From Planococcus kocurii (GTDB lineage Bacteria; Bacillota; Bacilli; Bacillales_A; Planococcaceae): 64,000 nucleotides of DNA. Within the stretch, counting starts at the first letter, position 1. The number at the start of each line of letters is the position of its first letter. The translations under genes were made by a program, and so were the position numbers. Shown piece by piece: positions 49,727 to 59,898 of this stretch. Location: positions 2,596,501 to 2,660,500 of the forward strand of contig NZ_CP013661.2 of the NCBI RefSeq assembly GCF_001465835.2. Reading direction: 5' to 3'. The notes under the pieces were generated by a model. That model searched no databases and was not told the origin of the DNA. It worked only from the letters and a program-made list of their open reading frames with translations.

Positions 49727-50878
49727 ATGGCAAAAGTTTTTGAACATCCGATTTATGTGACTCGACCGTTACTGCCAGACATCACAGACGTTACAGCACG
49801 GATAAAGACCGTATGGGACAGTAAGCAATTAACGAATTTTGGTGCACAACACAATGAGTTGAGCGACAAGCTGAAAGTTTACTTAGAAGTGGATCACTTG
49901 TCTATGTTCAATAACGGTACGTTAGCGTTATTGCTCGGATTGAAAGCTTTAGCGTTAACAGGTGAAGTCATTACAACGCCATTTACATTTCCAGCAACTG
50001 TACAAGCACTAGATTGGAACAACTTGACGCCGGTATTTTGCGACATTGACCCTGTTACTTTTAATATTGATGCCGATAAAATCGAAGCCTTAATTACTGA
50101 AAAAACAAGTGCCATTTTGGGTGTTCACGTATTTGGTAATCCGTGCGATGTGGAAAAAATTCAAGCAATTGCGGATAAGCATGGGTTAAAAGTAATTTAC
50201 GACGGCGCTCATGCTTTTGGATCGAAAATAAACGGGATACCGATTAGCAGTTTTGGAGATATGACCATGTTCAGTTTTCACGCGACAAAGCTGTTCAACA
50301 CAATTGAAGGTGGAGCACTAGTTTATCAGGATCCTGCGCTCGTCAAAAAACTGGATTTACTGAGAAACTTTGGAATTGCTAATTCTGAAGAAGTAGTGCT
50401 GTCAGGGTTAAATGCTAAGTTGAACGAAGTCCAGGCAGGCGTTGGGCTAGAAGTTCTGAAAGTAATGGACGAAGAACGAACCAAGCGCCATGCTGTTAAA
50501 AAAGTGTATGAACAGCATTTAGCAGCTATTGAAGGCATTAGAGTCTTGACGACTCTTGAGGATAGAGCGAGCAGCTATCAGTATTTTGTTATTGAAATTG
50601 ATGAGGCTAAATTTGGGAAGTCGAGAGACGATGTTCATCGCGAACTTCAAAAACACAATGTATTTGCCAGAAAGTACTTTTATCCTTTATGTAGTGATTT
50701 TGACTGGTACAGCGATTTACCGTCAGCACGACCGGAAAACTTGCCGAATGGTCAGAAGGCTGTTCAGCAAGTGCTGGCCATGCCTTATTACGGGGCATTA
50801 TCAACCGATTCGGTCGCAGCGATCTGCGGCATCATCCAAGAACTTCATGTGACACAAAAAAGTCTATCTCAACTATAA
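49727..50878 (+). CDS. DegT-family sugar aminotransferase (VioA-like)
   Basis: A 383-residue PLP enzyme. ATG at 49727 has GAGGGAGGG upstream; a TTG 27 bases earlier is not supported. Blocks: [55 protein letters not shown] and [16 protein letters not shown], in which the lysine binds PLP. The pattern follows VioA, which aminates dTDP-4-keto-6-deoxyglucose to dTDP-4-amino-4,6-dideoxyglucose. Directly upstream of rmlA and rmlB, which make that keto sugar, so genes and chemistry agree. A 3-amino isomer cannot be excluded. Confidence 0.85.
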   Translation: MAKVFEHPIYVTRPLLPDITDVTARIKTVWDSKQLTNFGAQHNELSDKLKVYLEVDHLSMFNNGTLALLLGLKALALTGEVITTPFTFPATVQALDWNNLTPVFCDIDPVTFNIDADKIEALITEKTSAILGVHVFGNPCDVEKIQAIADKHGLKVIYDGAHAFGSKINGIPISSFGDMTMFSFHATKLFNTIEGGALVYQDPALVKKLDLLRNFGIANSEEVVLSGLNAKLNEVQAGVGLEVLKVMDEERTKRHAVKKVYEQHLAAIEGIRVLTTLEDRASSYQYFVIEIDEAKFGKSRDDVHRELQKHNVFARKYFYPLCSDFDWYSDLPSARPENLPNGQKAVQQVLAMPYYGALSTDSVAAICGIIQELHVTQKSLSQL

Positions 50879-50892
50879 GAAATGAGGGAGTT

Positions 50893-51804
50893 ATGATGAA
50901 AGGAATAATTTTAGCTGGTGGAACGGGTACGCGTCTTTACCCGCTAACAAAATCGATTTCTAAACAAATGCTGCCTGTCTATGACAAGCCCATGATTTAT
51001 TATCCACTGTCTGTTTTAATGCTTGCGGGAATTAAAGAAATTTTAATTATTTCAACACCACGAGATATTTCTGGATTTTTAAGCTTGCTCGGTAATGGAC
51101 AAAAATTAGGAATTAAACTGGAATATGCAATCCAAGAAGAACCGAACGGATTGGCTGAAGCATTTACAATTGGTGAGAGTTTTATTGGGGATTCAACGGT
51201 TGCGCTCGTATTGGGCGATAACGTTTTTTATGGCTCGGATTTTGGTAGCAGGTTACAAGAGTCTGCAGAATTAACGAAAGGTAGCATTATTTTCGGCTGT
51301 CACGTAGCGGACCCGAGAGCGTATGGGGTAGTCGAAATAGATGATGAATTAAATATCGTTTCTATAGAAGAAAAACCAGAACAGCCAAAATCTTCCTATG
51401 CTATTCCAGGTCTTTATTTCTTTGACAATCAAGTTGTTGAAATCGCTAAAAGCATAACGCCTTCAGCGCGCGGAGAAAAAGAAATTACTTCTGTTGTCGA
51501 TGAATACTTAAAGCGCGGGGAATTGAATGTCAATATTATGGGGCGTGGACTAGCATGGTTAGACACTGGGACGCACGAAGCTTTGCTGGAAGCTTCAAAC
51601 TTTGTCGAAGCTATTCAAAAAAGACAGGGGTTATATGTCGCTTGTTTAGAAGAAATTGCTTATAGGAGAGGGTATATTAGCCAAGCGCAATTGATAGAGT
51701 TAGCGCAGCCTTTGAAAAAAACGGATTACGGGCAGTATTTATTAGATATTGCTTCTGAAAAATCGTTGTTGTCGAGAAATACATTGTTGCCCAATAACTC
51801 ATAG
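50893..51804 (+). CDS. rmlA: Glucose-1-phosphate thymidylyltransferase
   Basis: A 303-residue nucleotidyltransferase making dTDP-glucose. The signature [50 protein letters not shown] and [18 protein letters not shown] are diagnostic for RmlA (long form). GAGGGAG precedes two adjacent ATGs; either may be used. It lies 14 bases after the aminotransferase and 13 bases before rmlB, forming an operon. rmlC and rmlD are absent, so the pathway is not aimed at rhamnose within this window. Confidence 0.96.
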   Translation: MMKGIILAGGTGTRLYPLTKSISKQMLPVYDKPMIYYPLSVLMLAGIKEILIISTPRDISGFLSLLGNGQKLGIKLEYAIQEEPNGLAEAFTIGESFIGDSTVALVLGDNVFYGSDFGSRLQESAELTKGSIIFGCHVADPRAYGVVEIDDELNIVSIEEKPEQPKSSYAIPGLYFFDNQVVEIAKSITPSARGEKEITSVVDEYLKRGELNVNIMGRGLAWLDTGTHEALLEASNFVEAIQKRQGLYVACLEEIAYRRGYISQAQLIELAQPLKKTDYGQYLLDIASEKSLLSRNTLLPNNS

Positions 51805-51817
51805 AAGGAGCACACCT

Positions 51818-52834
51818 ATGGAAAACCTATTAGTAACCGGTGGGGCAGGTTTTATTGGGGGGAACTTTGTCCAATATATGGCCGACAAATATCCGAATTA
51901 TCATATTTACAATTTAGATGTACTAACATATGCAGGGGATTTAACAAAACATCAGAAAATCGAAAATGGAAAAAATTATAGCTTTGTTCGTCTTGATATC
52001 GCAGATCGGCAGGCAATTAGTGAACTATTTAAGCAAATAGATTTTACTTATATTGTTCATTTTGCAGCAGAAAGCCACGTAGATCGTTCGATTACAGAGC
52101 CAGAAATTTTTATCCGGACAAATGTGTTAGGCACACAAGTGTTGCTGGATGCCGCAAAACGATCAACGATCAAAAAGTTTGTCCACGTTTCGACAGATGA
52201 GGTATACGGAGAGTTAGATTTCGATCCGACAACTTTTTTTACCGAAACAACACCGTTGCAGCCAAGTAGTCCTTACAGTGCCAGTAAAGCGTCATCGGAT
52301 TTATTGGTCAGAGCTTATTACGAGACTTACGGTTTGCCAGTTAACATTACGCGTTGCTCTAATAATTATGGTCCTTATCATTTTCCAGAAAAGCTAATTC
52401 CGTTAACAATTTCACGCGTATTAAATGATCAGAAAGTGCCTGTTTATGGCGATGGCAAAAATGTTCGTGACTGGTTGCACGTTCTGGATCATTGTTCAGC
52501 GATTGATTTAGTGTTGCATAGCGGGGAAATTGGCGAAGTTTACAACATCGGCGGTCACAACGAACAAACGAATTTGGAAGTGGTGCGGACGATTATTGAG
52601 ACTTTAGGCAAATCACATGACTTGATCGAGTTTGTTGAAGATCGATTAGGTCACGATAAACGGTATGCAATCGATCCGACAAAAATTGAGCAATTGGGTT
52701 GGCGACCTGTTTATGACTTTGAAACAGGCATTGCCCAGACAATCGATTGGTTTATGGAAAATAAGGAATGGTGGCAACAGATCATCAGCGGGGAATACCA
52801 ACAGTATTTCAACAGGCAGTATGCAAGAAAATAA
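51818..52834 (+). CDS. rmlB: dTDP-glucose 4,6-dehydratase
   Basis: A 338-residue SDR-type enzyme converting dTDP-glucose to dTDP-4-keto-6-deoxyglucose with bound NAD. VTGGAGFIGGNF, HFAAESHVDRSI, VSTDEVYGEL (Thr, Asp and Glu of the active site) and YSASKASSDLL (Tyr and Lys) are all present, as is the RCSNNYGPYHFPEKLIPL block. ATG at 51818 follows AGAAGGAG; a longer in-frame start within rmlA has no ribosome site. Its product is the substrate of the VioA-like aminotransferase two genes upstream. Confidence 0.96.
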   Translation: MENLLVTGGAGFIGGNFVQYMADKYPNYHIYNLDVLTYAGDLTKHQKIENGKNYSFVRLDIADRQAISELFKQIDFTYIVHFAAESHVDRSITEPEIFIRTNVLGTQVLLDAAKRSTIKKFVHVSTDEVYGELDFDPTTFFTETTPLQPSSPYSASKASSDLLVRAYYETYGLPVNITRCSNNYGPYHFPEKLIPLTISRVLNDQKVPVYGDGKNVRDWLHVLDHCSAIDLVLHSGEIGEVYNIGGHNEQTNLEVVRTIIETLGKSHDLIEFVEDRLGHDKRYAIDPTKIEQLGWRPVYDFETGIAQTIDWFMENKEWWQQIISGEYQQYFNRQYARK

Positions 52835-52879
52835 CAAAATGTGCATAGTCTAGTATGCCGGTGGACGAGGAGGAATGGA

Positions 52880-54997
52880 ATGATGGCAAATCAGCCAACA
52901 ATCAGCGAGTATATAACGGCTTCTTATCCGAACAAACAAGCAGTGAAAATACTGGAATACAATGCTGAAACCAGCAGTTTAAAAAAACAGCTAGCAACTT
53001 CAGGATATAAAAACTTTCTTGGAATTTGTCGACGTAAATCAAGTGATAAACAGGATCCAGAGCTGTATTATGCGACTGAAAAGACGCTAACGTATAAAAA
53101 CAATGCCGAAGTATTGATTATGAACAACGCTGATTTTTTAGATTTGAAAAATGCGTTTCATTCATCAGCAAATTTAATTCTTTTCATTCCGTCTAACATT
53201 GTTGATCGTGCCAGTTTCTTGCCGCTTTGGGCTTACAAACTAGCGAGAAAGAAAAAATGGACGTTCTATTTTGAGTCCTTTATTGACGGTTTGGGAAAAA
53301 CAAAAGCGACCGTTGTCTTTAAACGAGATCATCAAAAGGACAAAGAAGCCCGACAATACTTGTCACCGGAACTTGGACTTGATTCTTTTTTCAAGCTTCT
53401 CAACGAACATCAACTGGATTACGTTGTATTGCGCTGGTTTGATGAACTTCCTTTTCTAGACCTTAACGAAGATGTCGATCTGCTAGTTTCGGATAAACAC
53501 ATTGAAAAAGTCAGAGAACTGTTAAATGAGAAAGTCGGCATATTGCCGTTTGATATTTATAGCGTAGGAGGGCTGACAGGCAGTAACTTTAAAAATATTG
53601 CCTATTACCCACCTTATCTTGCTGAAACCATATTGGACCAAAAAAAACTGTGGAACAACAAGTATTACGTACCGTCTAACATTCATTATTTTCTTAGTCT
53701 GATGTATCACGCAGTTTATCATAAAGGTGAAAAATCAGGAATTCCAGCAAATGTAGAAGGCCGTGTTAAAAAAATGCCTCAAGATCATGATTATCCAGCA
53801 GTTCTTCAGCAACTTGCAGCTGAAACGGGTAATTCTCTTGAAGAAATTAGTTTGCCTTATTTTCATCAGTTTTTGGAGGAACAAGGCTGGGCACCTTCGA
53901 CAGATACCATTCGGAAGCTTATTGGAGTCAGTGGCAATTGGTTAGAGTCTGTTATCAAGTCAAGTGAACATCATTTTGAGAAGGATGGCGAATTAATGGT
54001 TTTTGTCGTTCGGGAATGGGCAGAACAGCGGCAACTGACAGATTACATGATCGACTGGTTTGAACGTAATGGTCTATGTTTAATTCGTGCAATCAAACTC
54101 GATGATGAACAAAAAAGAAACGCTGCACAAAATTTGAGGGGAGGAAATTGGGGGCAAGGTCCATGGCCAGTTAGTGGAGGCAAGCCTTCCACTTTACTGG
54201 TCATGTATGATTATCATCCAAAACAACTCGATTCAAAAATGAAGAAAAAGTATCCGCATGTCTCAAATGAACATTACTTACTAAAAGAGCAGCTGCGCTC
54301 GGAAATTAATGGTGCATTGTCCAAAGAACAACGTGCTAATCCACTTCACAGCGCCGATGATGAAATTGAAGCGCTGGATTATATCGCTGCAGTTGCTCCT
54401 GATCTCGTAAATGAAGTTAAAGACGTCATCAATTGTTGGGATGAAGCTTATCGAACGCAGGAAAAAGTAATTGCAGACGTTTCAGAAAAAAAGCGACGCG
54501 CTAAAGTAGAGATTATTGAATATCTAGGAAATAAAGCGGTGAAGAAAACGTATAAAGCGGGTAGAGAACGATTTTTGGAACGAGAAAAATTTGTTTACGG
54601 AGAATTGAGTAAGGAGTGTGATTTTATTCCGAAGCTGCTAGACAGTGGGGAGAATTACATTATCGTTCCGTACTTGAAAACCAATCGACTGACTGAAAGT
54701 TGGCATATTAAAAAGCAAATTCTAAAACGAAAACATAAGCAGGAGATTTTTACGATAAATGAATTTTTCTACAATAAAGGCTATGCGCTAATTGACTTTC
54801 ATCCCGGAAATATCTTGCTGAGCTCTGATGGATTAAAAATTATTGATTTTGAGTTTTTGTATCAATATGAACAACTCCCACCAAATGTTAATGATTCATT
54901 TGATCTGAACGGATTTCCAGAAGATTTTTCAGCAGACAAGCCTTATGGAATATTTCCAAAGCAGCGCCGGAATATGTGGAAGAAGATTTTATATTAA
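52880..54997 (+). CDS. Nucleotidyltransferase / NDP-kinase-like / kinase-fold fusion protein
   Basis: A 705-residue protein (GAGGAGG before ATG). Residues 1-160 form an alpha/beta region of unknown kind. Residues about 165-300 resemble minimal nucleotidyltransferases common in capsule loci (YVVLRWFDEL, then D198-V-D200 as metal ligands). Residues about 380-520 look like a nucleoside-diphosphate-kinase fold: LMVFVVREWAEQ, a helix, LCLIRAIKLDD, STLLVMYDY, and NPLHSADDEIEA with H490 at the place of the phosphorylated histidine. Residues about 560-705 have a protein-kinase/WaaP-like fold: VKKTYK, DFHPGNIL (D639-N644) and IDFEF (D656 as the DFG Asp). It lies between rmlB and a flippase, so it may phosphorylate or nucleotidylate a glycan precursor. 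Domain calls by eye; function unknown. Confidence 0.75.
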   Translation: MMANQPTISEYITASYPNKQAVKILEYNAETSSLKKQLATSGYKNFLGICRRKSSDKQDPELYYATEKTLTYKNNAEVLIMNNADFLDLKNAFHSSANLILFIPSNIVDRASFLPLWAYKLARKKKWTFYFESFIDGLGKTKATVVFKRDHQKDKEARQYLSPELGLDSFFKLLNEHQLDYVVLRWFDELPFLDLNEDVDLLVSDKHIEKVRELLNEKVGILPFDIYSVGGLTGSNFKNIAYYPPYLAETILDQKKLWNNKYYVPSNIHYFLSLMYHAVYHKGEKSGIPANVEGRVKKMPQDHDYPAVLQQLAAETGNSLEEISLPYFHQFLEEQGWAPSTDTIRKLIGVSGNWLESVIKSSEHHFEKDGELMVFVVREWAEQRQLTDYMIDWFERNGLCLIRAIKLDDEQKRNAAQNLRGGNWGQGPWPVSGGKPSTLLVMYDYHPKQLDSKMKKKYPHVSNEHYLLKEQLRSEINGALSKEQRANPLHSADDEIEALDYIAAVAPDLVNEVKDVINCWDEAYRTQEKVIADVSEKKRRAKVEIIEYLGNKAVKKTYKAGRERFLEREKFVYGELSKECDFIPKLLDSGENYIIVPYLKTNRLTESWHIKKQILKRKHKQEIFTINEFFYNKGYALIDFHPGNILLSSDGLKIIDFEFLYQYEQLPPNVNDSFDLNGFPEDFSADKPYGIFPKQRRNMWKKILY

Positions 54998-55018
54998 ACG
55001 CGATTAGAGGAATGACTT

Positions 55019-56494
55019 ATGGCGTCTTTGAAAAACCAAGCAGCAAGCAGTGTAAAACTCACTTCCATTTCCATGCTCGTAACCAGTGTCCTTCAAATCG
55101 CTCAATTGCTGATTTTAGGTAAAGTATTGGGGCCAGAAGTTTTCGGACTAATTGCGATGGTCCAAATTGTCATTCAGTTTTCTCAATTATTCCTGGAGAT
55201 GGGAATAACCGATGCTATTATTCAGAAAGAAAAAATCACCAAAATTGAGTTATCAAGTTTGTATTGGTTTTCTATTTTTGTTGGACTGGTGCTATTTATT
55301 GTCTTGTTGCTTGCGGCTCCTTTAATTGCAGGGTTGTTTGATCAACCGAGCTTAACGTCGATGATTCAAGTAGTGGGCATTAGCTTTCTCATTTTACCGT
55401 TTGGATTACAATTCCAAACACTTGCCACAAAAAAGTTGGAGTTTCTGCAAATTACAAAAAATGAAATTTTAGCAACAACTACTGGTGTGATGCTGACTAT
55501 TTGTTTGGCTATTTTTACAAATCTTGGTCCGTGGTCTTTAGTCTATGGCCACATCGTTATGTCAGTGTTTAGGAGTGTTCCATGGGTAATTGAAGGATAC
55601 CGAAATCCAGAAACGAGACCACAATGGCTATTTTCTTGGGCTGCTATTAAAGGATTTGTCGCATTTGGTATGTATCGTCTAGGATCGACCAGCATCAATT
55701 ATTTCACGACGAAAATTGATCAAATGATTGTCGGCATTGTTCTTGGTTCAGCGGCACTTGGTTATTACAGCATGGCTATGAACCTAATTATGCAGCCGGT
55801 TCAGAAATTAAATTCCATGATTAATCGGGTAGCCTTTCCGGTGTTTTCGAAAATTCAGCTGGATAAAAGCAAGTTGCGTAGAACCTATTTATTCATAACC
55901 CATATGTTAACGAGCTTTAATGCACCGTTATTGGCAGGAGTAGTAGTGTTAGCACCGTATGCAGTTCCAGTAGTGCTTGGAGATGACTGGAAACAAAGCA
56001 CAGTCATTATTCAAATCCTTTGTCTATATGCTTTGTTCAAAGCTTTGGGTAATCCAAGTGGCAGCTTATTTATTGCAGTGGGGAAAGTAAGGTGGAGCTT
56101 TTACTGGCAACTGGTTCAATTAGCGATTATTCCAATTGTTGTCTTTTTCGCCGGTTTATCAGGAAGTGTCGTTATTGTTGCCTTAGCGGTTGGTATACTC
56201 AGACTGGTTTTATTTTATGTCAGTTATTTTGTCAGGATTCGTCAAATTATTGGTGATAGTTTAAGTGAACTAAATAGAGCAATTGCTAAGCCGGTCATTC
56301 ACTCAGTTATTATGTTAGCGCCTTTGTATATCATAAATACTCAGCTAACGAAAGTTGGGCCACTTGGTATTATGACGATCGATGTCATTATCGGAATGTT
56401 AATTTACAGCTTGTTAGTATTCTTAAATCAACGTGAGCTAGTAATAGAAGTAAAGAGTTTTTTTCAAAAAAGAACAGCGATTAAAGAAGGGTGA
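55019..56494 (+). CDS. Oligosaccharide flippase (MOP family), third and distinct
   Basis: A 491-residue membrane protein with about 12-14 helices, of the Wzx family. LTSISMLVTSVLQIAQLLIL, LGPEVFGLIAMVQIV, MGITDAIIQKEKI, YFTTKIDQMIVGIVLGSAALG and NRVAFPVFSKIQLD are typical. It differs clearly from the two WzxC-like copies, so it is not part of the duplication. It starts 21 bases after the kinase-fusion gene, without a strong ribosome site (GAGGAATG), so it is probably translated from the same mRNA. Three flippases in one locus suggest more than one exported glycan. Confidence 0.92.
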   Translation: MASLKNQAASSVKLTSISMLVTSVLQIAQLLILGKVLGPEVFGLIAMVQIVIQFSQLFLEMGITDAIIQKEKITKIELSSLYWFSIFVGLVLFIVLLLAAPLIAGLFDQPSLTSMIQVVGISFLILPFGLQFQTLATKKLEFLQITKNEILATTTGVMLTICLAIFTNLGPWSLVYGHIVMSVFRSVPWVIEGYRNPETRPQWLFSWAAIKGFVAFGMYRLGSTSINYFTTKIDQMIVGIVLGSAALGYYSMAMNLIMQPVQKLNSMINRVAFPVFSKIQLDKSKLRRTYLFITHMLTSFNAPLLAGVVVLAPYAVPVVLGDDWKQSTVIIQILCLYALFKALGNPSGSLFIAVGKVRWSFYWQLVQLAIIPIVVFFAGLSGSVVIVALAVGILRLVLFYVSYFVRIRQIIGDSLSELNRAIAKPVIHSVIMLAPLYIINTQLTKVGPLGIMTIDVIIGMLIYSLLVFLNQRELVIEVKSFFQKRTAIKEG

Positions 56495-56800
56495 GAAAAT
56501 ACGGCAAACAGCTGGGGGAGACGAGTCTAATCGCTATGCATGAAAAAAGTTTTAGCAGATTGGTTGAAAGTTTGTTGTTAAAATAAAAGAGAATTCATAT
56601 TAATTATTAAATAGTCTAAATAATCTGTAATATTTAGGTTATTATGTGTTAGAATAAGAAAATAAAATTAATTAGTAAGTATATAGTCTTGGGTACAAAG
56701 GTTTTATAGTTATTAATTATCCTTTTTCTGAGGAACATGTAATAAATTCCAGCATCCATGAACTCATAATGGCATAGGCTGAAAAAAAGGTGGGGTACTT
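56495..56800 (+). other. Intergenic region before the fucose genes
   Basis: 306 AT-rich bases. The only recognisable signal is the promoter at 56626-56655; the 145 bases after it would be the leader. No terminator hairpin for the preceding flippase was found. Confidence 0.5.
56626..56655 (+). promoter_or_regulatory. Extended -10 promoter of fcl-gmd
   Basis: TGTAAT, 18 bp, TAGAAT with TG extension (TGTTAGAAT), preceded by TCTAAATAATC. Same arrangement as at 47910. Confidence 0.6.
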
Positions 56801-57751
56801 ATGAAGTTAGATTCAAAAATTTATGTAGCTGGACATCGGGGCCTTGTAGGCTCTGCAATTGTGAGAAACCTACAGAAAAATGGGTATACGAATCTCGTAT
56901 TTCGGACTAGCCAAGAATTGGATTTGACAAAAGCCGGTCAGGTTAGCGCATTCTTTCAAAAAGAGCGACCTGACTATGTATTTTTAGCTGCTGCAAAGGT
57001 AGGTGGCATTGTTGCCAATAACGATTATCCAGCAGATTTTATTCGAGATAATTTAATGATTCAAACAAATGTGATTGATACAGCTTACCAAAATAATGTG
57101 AAAAAACTACTATTTCTAGGCAGTACGTGCATTTATCCGAGGCTAGCAACACAGCCAATGAGAGAAGACTCGTTGTTGACGGGGGAACTTGAGCCGACGA
57201 ATGAGCCTTACGCGATTGCCAAAATTGCCGGTATTAAAATGTGCCAATCCTACAACCGTCAATACGGCACTGATTTTATTTCGATTATGCCAACAAATTT
57301 GTATGGACCAAATGATAATTTCGATTTAACGAGTTCCCATGTTCTACCCGCATTAATTCGGAAATTTCATGAGGCGAAAATGAATCACATAACAACTGTA
57401 GAGGTATGGGGAACGGGAGCGCCAAAACGAGAATTTCTTTACTCAGATGATTTGGCTGATGCTGCGGTTTACTTGATGAATACTTACAGCGGCAATGATT
57501 TGGTCAATATCGGAATGGGGAAAGATATTTCGATTAAAGAGTTGGCAGAGAAAATTGGGGAAACGGTTGGGTACCAAGGAGAAATCGTCTTTAATACATC
57601 AAAACCTGATGGAGCTCCGCGCAAATTAGTAGATGTTAGTCGTCTAAAAAGCCTCGGATGGGAAGCGGGAATTTCGTTAGATGATGGCTTAGAGTTAGCT
57701 TATAAATGGTTTTTAGAACATGTAGAAAAAAATACAACCATAACCACTTGA
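56801..57751 (+). CDS. fcl: GDP-L-fucose synthase
   Basis: A 316-residue SDR-type epimerase-reductase making GDP-L-fucose from GDP-4-keto-6-deoxymannose with [22 protein letters not shown] (nucleotide binding), [20 protein letters not shown] (catalytic Ser and Cys), YAIAKIAG (Tyr and Lys) and [12 protein letters not shown] are specific to Fcl/WcaG. Here it precedes gmd by 12 bases, the reverse of the usual order. GDP-mannose supply genes (manB, manC) are not in this window. Confidence 0.95.
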   Translation: MKLDSKIYVAGHRGLVGSAIVRNLQKNGYTNLVFRTSQELDLTKAGQVSAFFQKERPDYVFLAAAKVGGIVANNDYPADFIRDNLMIQTNVIDTAYQNNVKKLLFLGSTCIYPRLATQPMREDSLLTGELEPTNEPYAIAKIAGIKMCQSYNRQYGTDFISIMPTNLYGPNDNFDLTSSHVLPALIRKFHEAKMNHITTVEVWGTGAPKREFLYSDDLADAAVYLMNTYSGNDLVNIGMGKDISIKELAEKIGETVGYQGEIVFNTSKPDGAPRKLVDVSRLKSLGWEAGISLDDGLELAYKWFLEHVEKNTTITT

Positions 57752-57762
57752 GGGGGAAAATC

Positions 57763-58827
57763 ATGAAAAAGGCATTGATTACAGGAGTTAACGGGCAAGA
57801 CGGTTCGTTTCTATCAGATTTCTTACTAGACAAAGGTTATGAAGTCCATGGCATTATTCGTAGAAGTTCTAGTTTTAATACGGGACGTATTGAACACTTA
57901 TATATTGAAGAACTAAAGTCGAGTGAGAATTTTTATATTCATTACGGGGACATGACCGATACATCTAATATTATTCGGTTAATTAGCGAAATTAAACCAG
58001 ATGAAATTTACAATTTAGCAGCAATGTCTCATGTAAAAGTATCCTTTGAGACGCCTGAATATACAGCAGATGTGGATGGCATTGGAACTTTACGTATTTT
58101 AGAAGCAGTACGTATTTTAGGGCTAGAGAAAAAAACGCGAATTTACCAAGCTTCTACCTCAGAACTTTACGGCAAAGTGCAAGAAGTTCCACAAAAGGAA
58201 ACGACGCCATTTTATCCTCGTTCTCCTTACGGTGTGGCGAAACTTTATGGCTACTGGATTACGAAAAACTATCGTGAATCTTATGATATGTTCGCAGTCA
58301 ATGGCATTCTGTTCAACCACGAATCAGAGCGTCGTGGTGAAACCTTCGTAACGCGAAAAATTACGATGGCAGTCGCACGCATCGCCAGTGGCAAACAAGA
58401 CAAACTGTTGCTTGGTAACCTGGATGCTAGGCGGGACTGGGGTTATGCTAAGGATTATGTGGAATGCATGTGGCTAATTTTACAGCATGAGACGCCTGAA
58501 GATTTTGTCATTGCGACAGGAGAAATGCATACAGTTCGTGAATTTGCGACGCTTGCTTTTAAACATGCAGGAATTGAAATTGAATGGCAAGGAGAAGGAA
58601 TTGACGAAAAAGGCATCAATGCAAAAACAGGAGACGTTGTGCTGGAAGTCAATCCCGAATATTTCAGGTTGTCAGAAGTTGAGCAACTAATGGGAGACCC
58701 TTCAAAAGCGAAAAAACTACTTGGGTGGAATCCAACTGCGACGTCATTTGAAGAACTTGTAGAAATCATGGTCACGCACGACTGCAATTTGTTGAAAGAA
58801 GAAAGAACTACGATCGTTGAGTATTAG
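57763..58827 (+). CDS. gmd: GDP-mannose 4,6-dehydratase
   Basis: A 354-residue SDR-type dehydratase, first step to GDP-fucose. [74 protein letters not shown] and [18 protein letters not shown] are the GMD signatures. ATG at 57763 follows GAGGGGG; a longer in-frame start in fcl is unsupported. With fcl it provides GDP-L-fucose; the keto intermediate could also feed perosamine or rhamnose routes, but no such enzymes follow. Confidence 0.96.
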   Translation: MKKALITGVNGQDGSFLSDFLLDKGYEVHGIIRRSSSFNTGRIEHLYIEELKSSENFYIHYGDMTDTSNIIRLISEIKPDEIYNLAAMSHVKVSFETPEYTADVDGIGTLRILEAVRILGLEKKTRIYQASTSELYGKVQEVPQKETTPFYPRSPYGVAKLYGYWITKNYRESYDMFAVNGILFNHESERRGETFVTRKITMAVARIASGKQDKLLLGNLDARRDWGYAKDYVECMWLILQHETPEDFVIATGEMHTVREFATLAFKHAGIEIEWQGEGIDEKGINAKTGDVVLEVNPEYFRLSEVEQLMGDPSKAKKLLGWNPTATSFEELVEIMVTHDCNLLKEERTTIVEY

Positions 58828-58868
58828 TCGAAGGGAAGTTCCTTATCCGAGTGGGGGGATCGAATGTA

Positions 58869-59840
58869 ATGATGGCTTCAAATGATAAAGTTAGCGTTAT
58901 TATTCCGACGTATAATCGTTCAGCGTTGCTGAAAAAAGCAGTGAAAAGTTTAGAAAACCAAAGTCATCAGAACTTGGAAATCATTATTATTGATGATTTT
59001 TCGACAGATGATACAGCAGAAGTCGTAGAGAAGATGGCGGATGAACGAATTATTTATCTTAAACATAGTAAGAACAAAGGGGGATCGGAAGCTAGAAACA
59101 CTGGGATCAAACGAGCCACAGGAGATTATATTGGCTTTTTAGATTCAGACGATCAATGGCTTCCGAAAAAGTTGGAAAAACAACTAAAACAATTTCAAGG
59201 AAAACCGAATGTAGGTGTAATCTACACGGGAGTTCAAGTAGTGGACGAAAACAATCAATCTACTCGTAAAATAATTCCTGAGTTTCGAGGTGATATATTA
59301 GCCAAATTGTTTGAATTTAATTATATTGACACGACTTCTTCTGTATTAGTGAGAAAAGACATATTAGATCAGACGGAAGGTTTCGATTCTAGTTTGCCCA
59401 GTTGCCAGGACTGGGATTTGTACATAAGACTAGCGCAAATCACTGAGTTTGATTTTGTTAAAGAAAGTCTTGTGCTGTTTTATCATCACAGTGGTGAACG
59501 CATCACAACGAATGTAAATTCGGTGCTCAGTGGTCATTTGAGTATTTTTGAAAAGTACAGAGAGTTAGCGGGAAAACAACGCAAAGCCACTTTTCATCGT
59601 TTTGCTTTAACCATTTGGAAAGTTATTTTCAGAGCTGGCATTACGGATCAAAACAAAGAAACGATAAAGCTGTCTAGAAATATATTGATAGAAGCGTTCA
59701 AAAATAATCGAATGTCATTAAAGTTTCTCTTCTATTATATTTCTACTTTTTTAAATTTGAAGATTTTAGTCTATCTCTATACACAATCCAAAAAAACCAA
59801 TAAAAAATCTCATCTTCTATCCGTGGATGCACCTTCTTGA
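58869..59840 (+). CDS. Family-2 glycosyltransferase
   Basis: A 323-residue GT-A enzyme (start at the first of two adjacent ATGs, after GGGGGGATCG). VSVIIPTYNRSALLKKAVKS, IIIDDFSTDDTAE, GGSEARNTGIKRATGDYIGF and LDSDDQW are complete; a CQDWDLYIRLA block is the usual acceptor-side motif. The basic C-terminus (SQSKKTNKKS-like) may contact the membrane. It follows gmd by 41 bases, so it could transfer fucose, but specificity cannot be read. It is not a close relative of the duplicated GT2 pair. Confidence 0.93.
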   Translation: MMASNDKVSVIIPTYNRSALLKKAVKSLENQSHQNLEIIIIDDFSTDDTAEVVEKMADERIIYLKHSKNKGGSEARNTGIKRATGDYIGFLDSDDQWLPKKLEKQLKQFQGKPNVGVIYTGVQVVDENNQSTRKIIPEFRGDILAKLFEFNYIDTTSSVLVRKDILDQTEGFDSSLPSCQDWDLYIRLAQITEFDFVKESLVLFYHHSGERITTNVNSVLSGHLSIFEKYRELAGKQRKATFHRFALTIWKVIFRAGITDQNKETIKLSRNILIEAFKNNRMSLKFLFYYISTFLNLKILVYLYTQSKKTNKKSHLLSVDAPS

Positions 59841-59898
59841 AATAGGTAGGTAAAAATTGGGTTGTCGCTAAGGGAATCATAAATAAAGGGATGAGACG

